64,000 nucleotides of DNA, from assembly GCF_000182925.2 (NCBI RefSeq), contig NC_026502.1, positions 4,402,001 to 4,466,000 on the forward strand. The letters are read 5' to 3'. Below the pieces are notes generated by a model. It did no database searches and was not told where the DNA came from. It was given only the letters and a program-made list of their open reading frames with translations. Shown in pieces: positions 12,062-22,894 of this stretch. The DNA comes from Neurospora crassa OR74A (lineage: Eukaryota; Ascomycota; Sordariomycetes; Sordariales; Sordariaceae). A program made the position numbers and the translations under genes. Position 1 is the first letter of the stretch. Each line of letters opens with the position of its first letter.

Positions 12062-14812
12062 ATGGAAGCGTCGTCGGGTCTTCCCGACTCGCCGAAAGAG
12101 CCCCCCGTCATGGGAGGCGGCGACGACCACAGCGTCAACCTCCTCACCATCAGCCCTCCCGATCCCCTACAGCCCATTTCCCACAACCAACAGCGCGAAG
12201 GTCCCTCCTTGCTGTCGCCCAAAGACGGTCGCGACAACTCGGTTGCCGAAAAAGTCAGCCAATTCAACTCGATGGCCCTCCAAGCTAAACAGCAGGAGCG
12301 CAAAACAACCGATGCCGCTCTCCAGCGAGCCGTGCTCGGGCGCGAGGAGGCAGAGGCCGAAGTGCGACGACTGCGTGAGGAGGTCAAGGTGCTGAGGCAG
12401 CAGGTTGAGGAAGGGAAGGAGAGGGAGAAAAAGGTTTCCCACAGACTGGAAGTCGTTATGGTAAGTTTGTCCATCCCTTCGCCCCACCACACTCCTGGTC
12501 TTTTGAGCAGGAACTAATTGCTTCTCAACGCCCAGGAGGACTACGGTCGCGCCAAAGAATCCCTCGCTCACACCCAAGCCATCTGGGAAAAGGAGATCCG
12601 CAAAGCGCGCAAGGAGGCCTTCAAAGCGCAGTCCGACATTGTCGAATTGCAAAAACAGCTCAAATCCACTCGTACCGCTTTGAAAACCGCCGAAACGGAA
12701 CTGCACACCAGTCGAGCCGCGCAAAAGGCTGCCGAAGAAGAACTCGAGCAACAAAAGGGACGAACACAGGCGCGCGAACAGGAAGCCATCGAAGCGAGAA
12801 ATGTCTTGGCCGGGCTCCAAGAACAACTCAACAAAGCGCTGGAACACATCAGTACTTTGGAGATGGAAAGGGACGCGTTCAAGGCGCTAGCTAAGAGCGA
12901 GGAGCTGGCACGGATTGCGGCCGAGGGAAAGATACCACTACCGGAGTCGAAAGATGTCGAAATGGGCGGCATGGAACCACCACAACCAGAAGACGACTTC
13001 GCCGCTCTCAAGTCTTATATCCACCACACCGCCGACCTCAGCCATTCCGCGACAAGCGAATCCGAAATCGAAGAACTCAAAGAACTCTGGCAGTGGGAGA
13101 AGCAACGAGCTGATCGTGCTTTGGAACTAATCGCCTTCATGGAAGTTGAATGCAACCTCAAAATGTGCGCCGGCGCCCGAGCGGCTTCCAAGAGGCCAAG
13201 TATCGGGGGCATGGACGGTGCGAAAAGGAAGTGGTCAGAAATCAGCCCTCACAAAGTCACGGATGCGGGTGATCTGGTGATTCTTAGGGACGCTTCACCA
13301 TCACCCTGCAGGGACAAGGTCTCGCCTCCGTCGGCTAAGAGGACGAAGACCGAGCAGCTCAGGGCCGAAAGTGCAAAGAAGTCGGGGCAGAAAAGCAAAG
13401 TCTTTATACCAGAGCAGGGGATCTTCCGGACCGTATCACAGGAGGAGTTGGACAAGGCACAAGTACCCGCCGTGCCCGTTAACGGCGCGAAAGAGCGTGA
13501 AAGCCTCTACAAGCGACAACGGCACCAGCGGACAACCGATCAGTCCTCACGCATGGCGGATTCCCGAATGGGCGAGTCACAAGCTTGGTCGGAGATGCAG
13601 GATAGTATCATGTCGAGACATCGAAGGACGCCGGATAGTGACGGTGTGCCTGACTATGTGCTGGACTCGGAGAGGGCGTCGTTGCAGAGTTTGTTGACGG
13701 CGCCGCACAAGCGGTATGCCGAGTCAATCAGCAGCGATGTGATGGGGAACATTCCTACGATACCAGCCTCCTCGGTCATCAGTTCCGTCATGTCTGGATC
13801 GGTACAAACCATTACTGCCTCGACCGCTACGGCTACCACTAGCATCCAGCAAAGCCATCTTAACTGGGAAGAACCCGTGCTTCATAGCAACAGTCAAGAA
13901 CAAAAAGAAAACGTACCACCCCCTCAACCAAGGGAGAACGAGGGAGCAGAAGGGGATAGGGCTAACTCCCGCTCCAGCCACGATAGCCAGAGGTCACAGC
14001 CGCAACCACCTAACCACACTCCGGGGCCCGCCTCAGGACATATCGATCACCTCTCCGAGTCCAAGCTAGGCTACTCGCCCTCCAGCCTAGCGCACGCATC
14101 GATGTTCGGATCTACCATGAACTCAAGCACCATCACGACCAAGGTTCCTCTCAAGGAAGCGTCTACCAATGCAGACCTTGGCAGGATGTTCAGAACCCCT
14201 TCGAAGGGAAGCGTCGCTAGCGCCACCAGCGAAAACGCAATGGACATCGACGGCGGCATCAACATCACCAAGTCGCGGTCGGAATCGAAGGGTGAACTCC
14301 CTGTATCCCGGGAAGAAGCCCTGGCCATGATCCGCGAGCGCCGCGAACGCGGCCGAAGTCGCGAGATCAAATCCCGACCTCAATCCCCCGAGAAGCGACC
14401 CCTCTCGCCAGTAAAACGTCCCGCCTCGCCCGAAAAACAGCGGCCAGACAGCCCTGATAAGCGGGACAGAGGCCGGGACCCCACTCCAAAGAAACGAGAC
14501 GCATCGCCGAACAAGTCGGGGCGTGCTCCATCGCCGAACAAGAGACCCGAGTCCCCTAGCAAGCGCGCGCCCTCCCCGAACAAGCAGAGGAACGCTTCAC
14601 CTACCAGACGACCACTATCGCCGAGCAAGCGCACACAGTCGCCGAGCAAGGCGAGGGTCATCAGCAATGACTTGAGTTATGCCGGTGTGCTTAAGAAGAG
14701 CACCGACGTGATGACGACGCCTGGCGAAGGGACTAGGAGCTTTAGTGCGCCAACGGCGGCTACGGAGGCGAGGGCGGCAGGGAAGGAGAATCAGAGAGGT
14801 TTAAAGTCTTAG
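12062..14812 (+). CDS. Large coiled-coil protein with C-terminal S/T-P-x-K/R array
   Basis: Two exons, 12062-12460 and 12536-14812, give 891 residues; the intron has a GTAAGT donor and a CGCCCAG acceptor. I do not recognise a named family with certainty. Residues about 75-280 form a long heptad-rich coiled coil (for example EAEVRRLREEVKVLRQQVEE and WEKEIRKARKEAFKAQ). The middle is disordered, Ser/Thr-rich, with basic patches such as SAKRTKTEQ. Residues about 750-840 hold twelve closely spaced (S/T)-P-x-(K/R) motifs (SPEKR, SPVKR, SPNKR, SPSKR and similar). Such motifs are consensus sites for cyclin-dependent kinases and resemble the SPKK DNA-binding repeats of histone tails. A nuclear or mitotic role is inferred. 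Spindle-pole proteins share the general layout, but I could not match this to Cut12. Confidence 0.8.
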
Positions 14813-16035
14813 TGGGACATTGGACTCGCGAAGCTGACTCCGGGGAGGAAGGGGAGGAGGAGTGGGTGGTGATATTGGTTTTAAGGGGTGACGAGTACGA
14901 TGAAGATGATGGGAATGGTATAAAGAAGGGGAGGTAAATTGAGAGAAAGTTGGTATACCCACTACACTCGCTCTCTCGGGTCGTGGCCTGTTAGCAGCAC
15001 AAAGGCACAAAAAGCTGGCAGTGCTGGATAATGTCGACTATCATTGTACATGGAATTAAGTATCAAGTTGCATCAAAAAAGTGGATGGAAGGATGGGATG
15101 GAACTACCTGGATACCTGGATACCCAACATCAGGCTGGATACGGACTGGAATACCTCTAGGATTGTTTGCAATGGGCACAGGTTGGATTGAGTTGGCTTT
15201 ATGTTGGCTTGGAAGGCGGCACTCAGTTTTGCACCTTTCTATTCTCTTCTTCAGTTCGTCCTGTTAGTGAATGGACTTTATTTTGTATTTACCAATGTAG
15301 TCTGGTCGGACGGCGTGTAAGCGCCTTTACACCTCTACCTTCTATGTTCTTCTTTTTCAAGATGAACTTCACAACGGTCATTGAAACATACTTGACGCAC
15401 TATCTTGTACCGCTTATTCGCTCCCTCATTCAAACGTGGTGTTTCTGTTGAAATTGCAAGAAACAAAGAAGAGAAAGATAGGTAACAAGGTAGAGGTAAG
15501 AATGCATCATGGCAATCAAGATTGGATACATATTCTTCAATGACATAGAATGAAATTGAAGGTATCAAATGGTACAGTAGGAGGTCATGAAGTTGCACCA
15601 AGTTAGATCCCTCAAGTCCTGTTACGAAGCCACGAAGTGTTCTGGCTTGATGAGCCCAAATCAACTGAGTACATATGGTGGAGTTAGTTTAGTGGTAATC
15701 ATACTCCATTCCATATAGTTGGGTCCGGTTTTTGACGTTAACGTTAGAAAGAAGAAATCATTACAAATCGAATTTGGTTTTTTTTTCCCCGAAAAATTCG
15801 AACCAAGAAAAGGAAGGAGAGTTGCAGAGCAAAGAAGTTGGAGTGATCGTTATGAAGTTGCTAACTTTGTTTATTTCTGATATGGAGATCAACTTAGCAA
15901 TACATAAAGTCTAGACATAGACCAACATCTAAACAGAGGGGGAGTAATAGCGAAATATTGTGCGATGATCATTACAGCCACAAATTTTCTGTTTTAGACA
16001 GATACTCTTCAACATCGTCCTTATGCACCAACATA
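14813..16035. other. Convergent 3' spacer
   Basis: About 1.2 kb between two convergent stop codons. It is more AT-rich than the coding regions and has one TAGAGGTA copy (15491). A stretch at about 15683-15715 resembles the A-box half of a tRNA gene but has no B box, so no tRNA is called. No coding gene is supported. Confidence 0.5.
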
Positions 16036-19000
16036 TCAACCCTTCTCCCCTCTTGTCACCCTCCTCCGCTTGCTTGGATTACCATTGCTCCCACCAGCGG
16101 TTTCAGTCTCAGTCGCCGTCCCTTCTCCATCCCCTTCCTCATCAACCTTCCCATCCGCTTGTGCCTCCTCCTCCTTATCGCCGATCATTGATACATCACC
16201 ATCCTTGTCTTTCTCCTTATCACCGTCACCACTAGGCTTATCCTTGTCTTTCTGCTCTTCTTCAGCTTTCTCACCCCCCTTACTCGCCTGCCTGGAATGA
16301 TTCTGACTTCCATTCACCGACGGCATCTTCTGCAGCGTCCCGTCCTCCATCATCGACTTGACCCTCCCATCCTCCGCAACCCTCAAGTCCGCCAACAGCG
16401 AATCGGCCTCGGAAAACATTGCCCTCGCATCTTTTACCACGCCGAACTCGTCCACCTTGTATCCCAGCACATCCCCTGGATGACCGTGACCGTGCCCACC
16501 TGGCTGATTGTTATCATCAGTCCTTTCCTCTCTTTCCGCTAGGAAGGAACTCCCAGGTCCGTGCCAGCGATCTGGGTTGTACATGATGGCGTTGCTAAAC
16601 ATGTGCGCCAGCTCGCGGTCCAGCTGGGCCGTGTTGATGATGCCCCTAGGGGGGACGAGCTCTTCCATTTGCGGTAGCCAGACCAGCATATGTCCCGGGT
16701 CTCCACCCGGTAGGGCAGCGGCAGCTTGGGTGGCGGAACGGTTGCCGTGGGCGATGGCGGCCCGGATGGATTTAAGGTCTTGAGGCTGCAGTATCACCTT
16801 ATGATAACCGGGAGCGTCTTTCTCGCGGATGGGCGCCGCAAACATGTTGGCAGAGCGATGGCGAACGATTTGTTCCATGGCAGAGGCACTAACTTTGTGG
16901 AAACCGCGGCTCCAAAGGACTCTGTGTGCGTCCGGTGGTGCGGCTGACGCCGTCGCGAGTGTTTCTTGTTGGGATTTTTCGTTGGCAGGGGTTGCGTTGC
17001 CGTTGGGAGTGGCTTCGGCGGGAGTGGCAGCCGGAGTGGGTGACAGCTCATCCCGTTTACGCTTCGCCTGGCGAGCTGCTTGACGCTTGCCAGCGACACT
17101 CTCGTCTGCTGTCGTATCACCCGTGTCCATTGTAGCCCGGGGCGTGTCCACCTCATTCTTAACACTGGTGGCTGGCTCAGGCTCCTTGGCGGATTCTTTA
17201 GCGATTTCCTTCACCGTGCTGGGTTGTTCAGAAGCTGTTGGTTTATCCAGTGGCTTTGATACCTTCTGAGCTGCTTGCTGACGAGCCTGTGACGCCGGGG
17301 TAGGTTGGGGACCCACGAGAGGGATGCTTCCCCTAGCTCGAGACGTTTCATTCGTCGGCTGTCGAGCCGGAGAAGGTCTGGCTGCATCTTGCCTGGCCGT
17401 TGGCAAAACCGCAGGCTGCTGTACAGGACTAAGTGGCTCAAACGCAGGAGGCCGAATATCATCTCCGCCAGACCGGACATCAGGTAGCTTTGGGGTAGAC
17501 GCACTAGCTGCAGACACCCACTTGGTGCCAGTGCCGAGACCCAGTCTTGCGGGAGGTACCAGAGTAGTAGTGACTGAAGTGATGGGGCTGAACCGGGGTC
17601 CGGAATAAGTTGTCGCGGCAGATTGCGAGCGTGGCCTGTGTTGTGAGATCGGGGGCTGTGGTTGTTGTGGTTGTTGTGGTTGTTGTGGTTGTTGCTGCTG
17701 TTGTGGTTGTTGTTGCTGTTGCGGTGGATGTGCTACATGCGGCGCATGGGTGACCGGTGGCTGAGGAGCATGAGTGATCGGGGGAATCCGCGGTGATTGA
17801 GCTTGAGTAACCTGGGGCAAGGGAGCCTGCGGTGGATGCGGTAGATGCGGCGTCGGATGAACCTGTGGTGCCCGTGAAACATGAGGTTGAGGAGCCTGTG
17901 ATGCTTGGGGCACCTGAGGAACTTGGTGTGCCTGAGGCGGGTGTTGATGCGGCACTTGAGGCGGATGAGGCGCTTGCGGCGGATGTGCCTGTGGTGGATG
18001 AGAAGGCTGCGGTAGCTGAGGTGGGTATGGCGAAGGATAAGCCCTCTGTACCTCCGACTGAATAGGTGCCAAAGACGGCGACGGGGCCATAGACGTCGTA
18101 ACCGGCTGGCTGAACGGCGGAGGAGCCTGTAGCGCCTGAGGTTGATGTTGAGGCGACTGCTGCTGTTGTGGCTGCAGCGGCGGAGGCGATCGTTGCTGCT
18201 GAGGAGCAGCCAACCCATGAGTAAGTCTCGGTGGAATCGCAGACGGCGATTGCGGCGGTGAAGAAACCGCAGCACCCTGCTGCAGATGCTGGGGAAGATG
18301 ATATGGAGGATATGGCGAGGGATGTTGCTGGTAATTAGCCCTGGGTATTCCCGTAGCCGCATTAGAAGCCACCGGTTGCCGAACAGGACTCGGACCAGGT
18401 GAGTCGGACATGGCCCTATTAGGCGCCGGCTGCAAAGGAGGAGCATAATGTTGGCCAGTCTGAGGAGGTATCAAGACCTGCGGCTTCATAGGTGGCGGCT
18501 GGGGTGGCCTTGTTACCACTGCATGTTGCTGTACCTGCTGAGGTGGCGGATGCGAAGGCAGCCTAGGCGAGTGCAGCGGCTGGACAGGTTGTGATACAGG
18601 GCTGTAATGGGGATGTTGCTGTCCAGGGCCCAAGATAGGACGATGGCCAGCTTGTGGTTGATATGGAGGCTCCCATTTGAGTTGCCCACCCTGTGCCTGT
18701 CCAGGGATCAGTGGCTGTGGCTGAGGGAGAGTAGTTGCAGGGTGATGAGCAGTCTGAAGAACCGGAGACTGTCTCGAAGGTCCTGCAATGCTGTCTAGTC
18801 GTGGCAGTCCTCCGGTAGGAGTCGAAGGCTTGGGTGGCTGAGGTGGCTGAGGAGGCGCCTGGGAGAACGAAGCTGGGGGTTGAAGGACATGCGGTATCCC
18901 ACCACCGGCAGTCATAGGCCTTGGAGAACCAGGACCGGACGTAATCGGACCCCGAGGAATGTTGTGATGTCCCAACCGCGGAGAGCTCACCAGCTGTGGC

Positions 19001-19959
19001 TGCAATGCTGCCGTTGTAGTCGGGGGTAGAGTCGGAGGCAGCGTAGTAGGAGGCAACGGTGCGGGACTCGACCTGACTGGCGGTAGCTGAGTCGTGGGAG
19101 ACGGCACGCTCGCATGACGAGCGACCTCGGGCCGTGGCGGTATATGAGCGGATACCTGGGGCGGTAGCTGCGGTGGAATCGGCGGCGGCGGCGGCGGCGG
19201 CGGGGGAGGAGGAGGAGGAGGAGGGGGAGGAGGAGTAGGTATCGGTAGCTGGGGAGTCGAAGGAGTACGGGGAGACTGAGATTGCGGAGGCGGTAGTCGT
19301 GGTGAAGCGATCCGCGGTGAAGCAACTGGCGAAGGACCGTGACTGGCGCCATTCGGCAACCTAGCCCCGGGACCCTGAACGGCAACTGGACTGGGAACCG
19401 AACCCAAAGCCGGACTTTGCTTATGTGCCACGGGACCGTCCTGAGCCGGTAGACCATCTGGAATCTTTTGCCTCCTCTCCTGCTCCTCGTCCCGGGCAAC
19501 TGCCTGCTCTAGCACCCGCACCTCCGTTTGAAGCCGGTCATAGTGTCTCTCGTACTGGTCAATCTCCTGGAGAGTCTGGTTGACGTAGGTCTGCTCGAGT
19601 TTCCGGTAGAGGCTTTCGATCTTGGGCACATATTGATGGGCCTCCCTCAGAGTGGGCAGCGGCGGGGGCTGCAAGCGTCGCCGTTTCGAGTTCGGAGACA
19701 GATCTCCATCGGGTTTGGGGCCTGGGGTGTCGTGCTCTTGCTTCAGCTCGTCCCATAGCAGGTGGAGGAAGAGCTCCTGGAGAGGCTCGGGCCTCAGTCT
19801 CGCGGCATCGTACGAGGGAGCAAGCTTGATGAGGTGGTTCTGCTGAAGAAGGTCGGCGATGCGGTGGAAGGCCTGCTGGTCGAGACCGTGTTTGGCGATG
19901 CCGCGGAGCAGGAACAGCGATTCGAGGGGAGTGTAAGCGTCGCGGCTCGTGGTAGTCAT
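16036..19959 (-). CDS. Bromodomain protein, probable NuA4 subunit (Bdc1/BRD8-like)
   Basis: A single open frame encodes 1307 residues from ATG 19959. A longer frame starts at 20031, but homologues I recall begin close to the xTTxxYTPLESL block, so the inner ATG is preferred. The N-terminal module (YTPLESLFLLRGIAKHGLD then LHLLWDEL) resembles the BRD8/Bdc1 N-terminus, followed by a coiled coil around YRKLEQTYVNQTLQEIDQYE. Residues about 200-900 are an extreme Pro/Gln/His-rich region with a polyproline run near 19180-19230 and polyglutamine near 17645-17720. A bromodomain lies at about residues 1015-1135: ZA-loop MFAAPIREKDAPGY, and MFSNAIMYNPD containing the acetyl-lysine-reading Asn. The C-terminus is acidic/Lys-rich and ends KRRRVTRGEKG, a likely nuclear signal. 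Binding acetylated histones within the NuA4 acetyltransferase complex is the inferred role. Confidence 0.8.
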   Translation of the reverse strand: MTTTSRDAYTPLESLFLLRGIAKHGLDQQAFHRIADLLQQNHLIKLAPSYDAARLRPEPLQELFLHLLWDELKQEHDTPGPKPDGDLSPNSKRRRLQPPPLPTLREAHQYVPKIESLYRKLEQTYVNQTLQEIDQYERHYDRLQTEVRVLEQAVARDEEQERRQKIPDGLPAQDGPVAHKQSPALGSVPSPVAVQGPGARLPNGASHGPSPVASPRIASPRLPPPQSQSPRTPSTPQLPIPTPPPPPPPPPPPPPPPPPPIPPQLPPQVSAHIPPRPEVARHASVPSPTTQLPPVRSSPAPLPPTTLPPTLPPTTTAALQPQLVSSPRLGHHNIPRGPITSGPGSPRPMTAGGGIPHVLQPPASFSQAPPQPPQPPKPSTPTGGLPRLDSIAGPSRQSPVLQTAHHPATTLPQPQPLIPGQAQGGQLKWEPPYQPQAGHRPILGPGQQHPHYSPVSQPVQPLHSPRLPSHPPPQQVQQHAVVTRPPQPPPMKPQVLIPPQTGQHYAPPLQPAPNRAMSDSPGPSPVRQPVASNAATGIPRANYQQHPSPYPPYHLPQHLQQGAAVSSPPQSPSAIPPRLTHGLAAPQQQRSPPPLQPQQQQSPQHQPQALQAPPPFSQPVTTSMAPSPSLAPIQSEVQRAYPSPYPPQLPQPSHPPQAHPPQAPHPPQVPHQHPPQAHQVPQVPQASQAPQPHVSRAPQVHPTPHLPHPPQAPLPQVTQAQSPRIPPITHAPQPPVTHAPHVAHPPQQQQQPQQQQQPQQPQQPQQPQPPISQHRPRSQSAATTYSGPRFSPITSVTTTLVPPARLGLGTGTKWVSAASASTPKLPDVRSGGDDIRPPAFEPLSPVQQPAVLPTARQDAARPSPARQPTNETSRARGSIPLVGPQPTPASQARQQAAQKVSKPLDKPTASEQPSTVKEIAKESAKEPEPATSVKNEVDTPRATMDTGDTTADESVAGKRQAARQAKRKRDELSPTPAATPAEATPNGNATPANEKSQQETLATASAAPPDAHRVLWSRGFHKVSASAMEQIVRHRSANMFAAPIREKDAPGYHKVILQPQDLKSIRAAIAHGNRSATQAAAALPGGDPGHMLVWLPQMEELVPPRGIINTAQLDRELAHMFSNAIMYNPDRWHGPGSSFLAEREERTDDNNQPGGHGHGHPGDVLGYKVDEFGVVKDARAMFSEADSLLADLRVAEDGRVKSMMEDGTLQKMPSVNGSQNHSRQASKGGEKAEEEQKDKDKPSGDGDKEKDKDGDVSMIGDKEEEAQADGKVDEEGDGEGTATETETAGGSNGNPSKRRRVTRGEKG

Positions 19960-22894
19960 GCCCCAGACTCCACCTCGCCGGAGATCGAGGGGACTGTCAC
20001 GCCGTTGCGGAAGAAGGTGAATCGGCGCCACGATCTGGGATGGTCAGTGACTTGTGTCAAGTAAAGGGAAGTATCTGGTAGGTGACTAGGTATTCGTGGC
20101 GTGGTCGCATTTCTTGAGCTTCCACTTGGGGCATTGAGGTTGTTTGACCAGAGCACCAGACGGGAGAAATGCACCCCCCAGGCTCGGGGCCGACCACTAT
20201 AATCAAGCCACTAAACGCGATGCAGCGCCCCCCGCTCGCGCGTCGCACTTTGGGGGTCGCGTCTCCCATGGGCATCTTGAGTTGACATACCGGCAGCCTT
20301 TATCCAACACGCCGGGCAGCGATCTCAATTGGGGTAGGTAAATGCGAATCAGGTCGCCGCATGTGGTGATATGAAGCCGCCTTTTGGTTGCGAAGATGGC
20401 TTCTCGATGTAATGTCTGTTTGCGCGGACTCGGAAATCGATGCCAATGATTTTTTTTTGGGGGGGTGATCTTGCAAATCTCAAAATCGCTTTGGTTGGCT
20501 ATCACGTGTGATCGCTCGTCTATCGGGAGTCGGATCGTGGCCTGTCGTGGTAAAGTAGTTGATCTCTTGGCTCGGGAAGGGAAAAAAAAAAAAAAAAAAA
20601 AACCCCAAAAAAGGTGTGTCGCTGAATCTCGGTTTGCTGCAGGCGAATGGCGGGCCGAATGTGGTTGCGATGGTTGCGGTTGAAACTTGGAGCGGGAGCG
20701 GTCGTCCCCTTGCCTCCTTGGGCTGGAGAATTGTGTGTCGCTCAACTGTCAGTCAGTGCTCGACAAATGCAACGCGGTCCAGTGCTGGGGGTTCGATCGA
20801 TTGTTGCCGGGGTAAAGAGCAACGAAGCTTGCTTCTTCAGCGATCACAAGATATCCCCAGTTTAGTATGGATTCGGGAGCATTTATTGTAACGCTAGATT
20901 CTCCCGCCACGTGACTCGGCTCCGAAAATCAGGAAACCAGGGGGTCCGGTTCTTATCGGCCTGGTCATAGTCTCCGCCCGGCGAGATCTCCGGGTTCGCT
21001 TGTGGGGTGTTCCCCGGGAGCCCGGGAGCATCCGGAGAGTCTGGGGATGCGCTCCGGCCCACGTTTCAGCCTTGGACGGCGCAACAAGGTGTACATTGAC
21101 CCATGACTGGATCAGTACCTGCTCGTATCACCATGCATTGTCTGCTTTCATCTTGACTAGAAAAGGCCAAGCAGTTGCACTTTGAAGTTATTTTCTCAAG
21201 AAATATGTTAAATGGTGATGGACCTCGCCATGTAACCTTCCTTGATGAGTTGAGATCGAATGATCTCCACCTCGTTGCCGTGATCGTCGACTGGGACACC
21301 ACTTCTGTGCATGAGTGGGTGGTCTATGTGACCACCAATTTTGATTTTCGTGTGGTTTCTTGTTAGCTTAGCACTCATACCTAGTACCCGAGACAAGATC
21401 TATCCGCTATCCCAATCCGTTCCAAAGCCTCACAAGGACACTATCGAGACACTCATGGAGCAAACTATATCGGTATGGATGAGATGGGAAATCTTTGGAA
21501 AAGTTAAGCAGAGCTTTCGAGCTAGGTAGCAACCAAATCAGTAGTATTACCTGAACTGAGGTGTATGAGGTACCAGGGTGCCGAGTCGACCACCTCTACG
21601 GTATGTGCCTCCAAGTTGTCCACGTACCGTAGGTTACCTCTATGGGGCCTCAGGAACCCGTGTTCGCGCATTTTTCGGGCAGCTTTCGGGTAGAGGACTG
21701 GCGTTGAGTCTGTCATGGTGTCGGTGGTGTGGAAGTGGTGTCCGAGCATAAAAAACATGCCCTGCTTGCTTCTGCCAGGGGGGAACCTGACTGGAAGTGA
21801 GAGTTGCAGTGTGCATGCATACCTCTACTATGGTACCTCAAAGCGGCCCCGCAGGCGCAGCCTTTTTTTGCAGATGTCGGTTTACGTGCCTGCCTACCTC
21901 GCTGCACCACTCGGTGCATAGAGGTACCTAGGTAGGTAACACCAAGGCAGGTACTGGCGATATCCATAATTCAGGTTTATAAAGATTGTGGTTGGGATTT
22001 TGTAGGAAGCCAGGACGGCGGCAATGTCTAATCCTTCAGAGGTTCCCTTGTCCCCGCTCTTTACAATGGATGACGCTCTGGTGTCAGGATGCTAGCCTGT
22101 ATGATCTGGACACCGGGATAAGTGTTTCATTTTGTGCCCCTGCCCACGTGTCTGTTCTTCTGGATTCTGGTTTTGTGTGTGTCATGTGGAAGTATCGACA
22201 GTTCCGTCACCAGGAACTGAGGTGTTCTCCGTGGTTGTAAGGTTCAACGTTGACTCCCCGGATGTTGCCCCCTTAATCTGTACGTACCCTCCATCCCCTC
22301 ACTACAATAGCGGAGGGGAGATGAAGTCAGTAGTGGCCCTGAGCGGGTGACCAGTACCCACCGGGCAAACCGATAATCTCCATCGTAGGGCCAGTCCAAG
22401 GAGTCAAAGGGGTCCTGGTGTCGTGCATTGCCGTCCCTTCAACCACTCAGAGGAACAGAACTCCTGACCGAGTTGTTAGTGTCAGGAGATGCCCAAGAGC
22501 GGGCAAGTCAGAGACAAAATCCATGACAGGCGCTAGTATTCCACTTTGTCCTGCCTTTTGGAGCGAGGTATAGGTACTTGTGAAATGCAGCTGGCCGCTT
22601 TTGCCAGACAGCTGGGACCCTTGCTCACCTTGTTGGAACGAAAAAAATGTTAGGTACTCCGGGCGTTGTACCGCCAAGTCCCACGCTAATTAAGGGCACT
22701 GCAGACGGTGACATTAACACCGACAGGGCACATGCATCCTCCGTTCGTATACATTTCCTTGCAATTGATTAACCATTTCCGTTTGTCTATTTCATCCTTT
22801 GACAACTCCTCCTTGCCGTCCATCCTTTGTTCCGTCGCCTTCTTGATTTCTTCCGTCCTCTGCTCTTCTGCTATCCTATACTCGAGAAATCATC
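19960..22894. other. 2.9-kb intergenic region with clustered short motifs
   Basis: No gene is supported. It should hold the divergent promoters of the bromodomain gene and the small coiled-coil gene. A poly(A) run of about 21 nt lies at 20582-20602. Three TAGAGGTA/TACCTCTA copies cluster at 21635, 21820 and 21919, accompanied by GGTACC, TAGGTAGGTA and other GGTA-type words (for example 21901-21955). Confidence 0.5.
20582..20602. repeat. Poly(A) tract
   Basis: An uninterrupted A run of about 21 nt is followed by CCCC and a further A run. It lies upstream of the bromodomain gene. Length in a raw assembly may be imprecise. Confidence 0.8.

Noticed and set aside
12062-14812. Assignment of the coiled-coil protein to spindle-pole protein Cut12
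   Set aside because: The general layout is similar but the remembered Cut12 core sequence does not match, so the function is left open.
19960-20031. 24-codon N-terminal extension of the bromodomain protein
   Set aside because: It reads like leader sequence, and remembered homologues start near the downstream Met; kept only as an alternative start.
20770-20830. GGTTCGATCG sequence resembling a tRNA B box
   Set aside because: No matching A box, acceptor stem or terminator at suitable distance.
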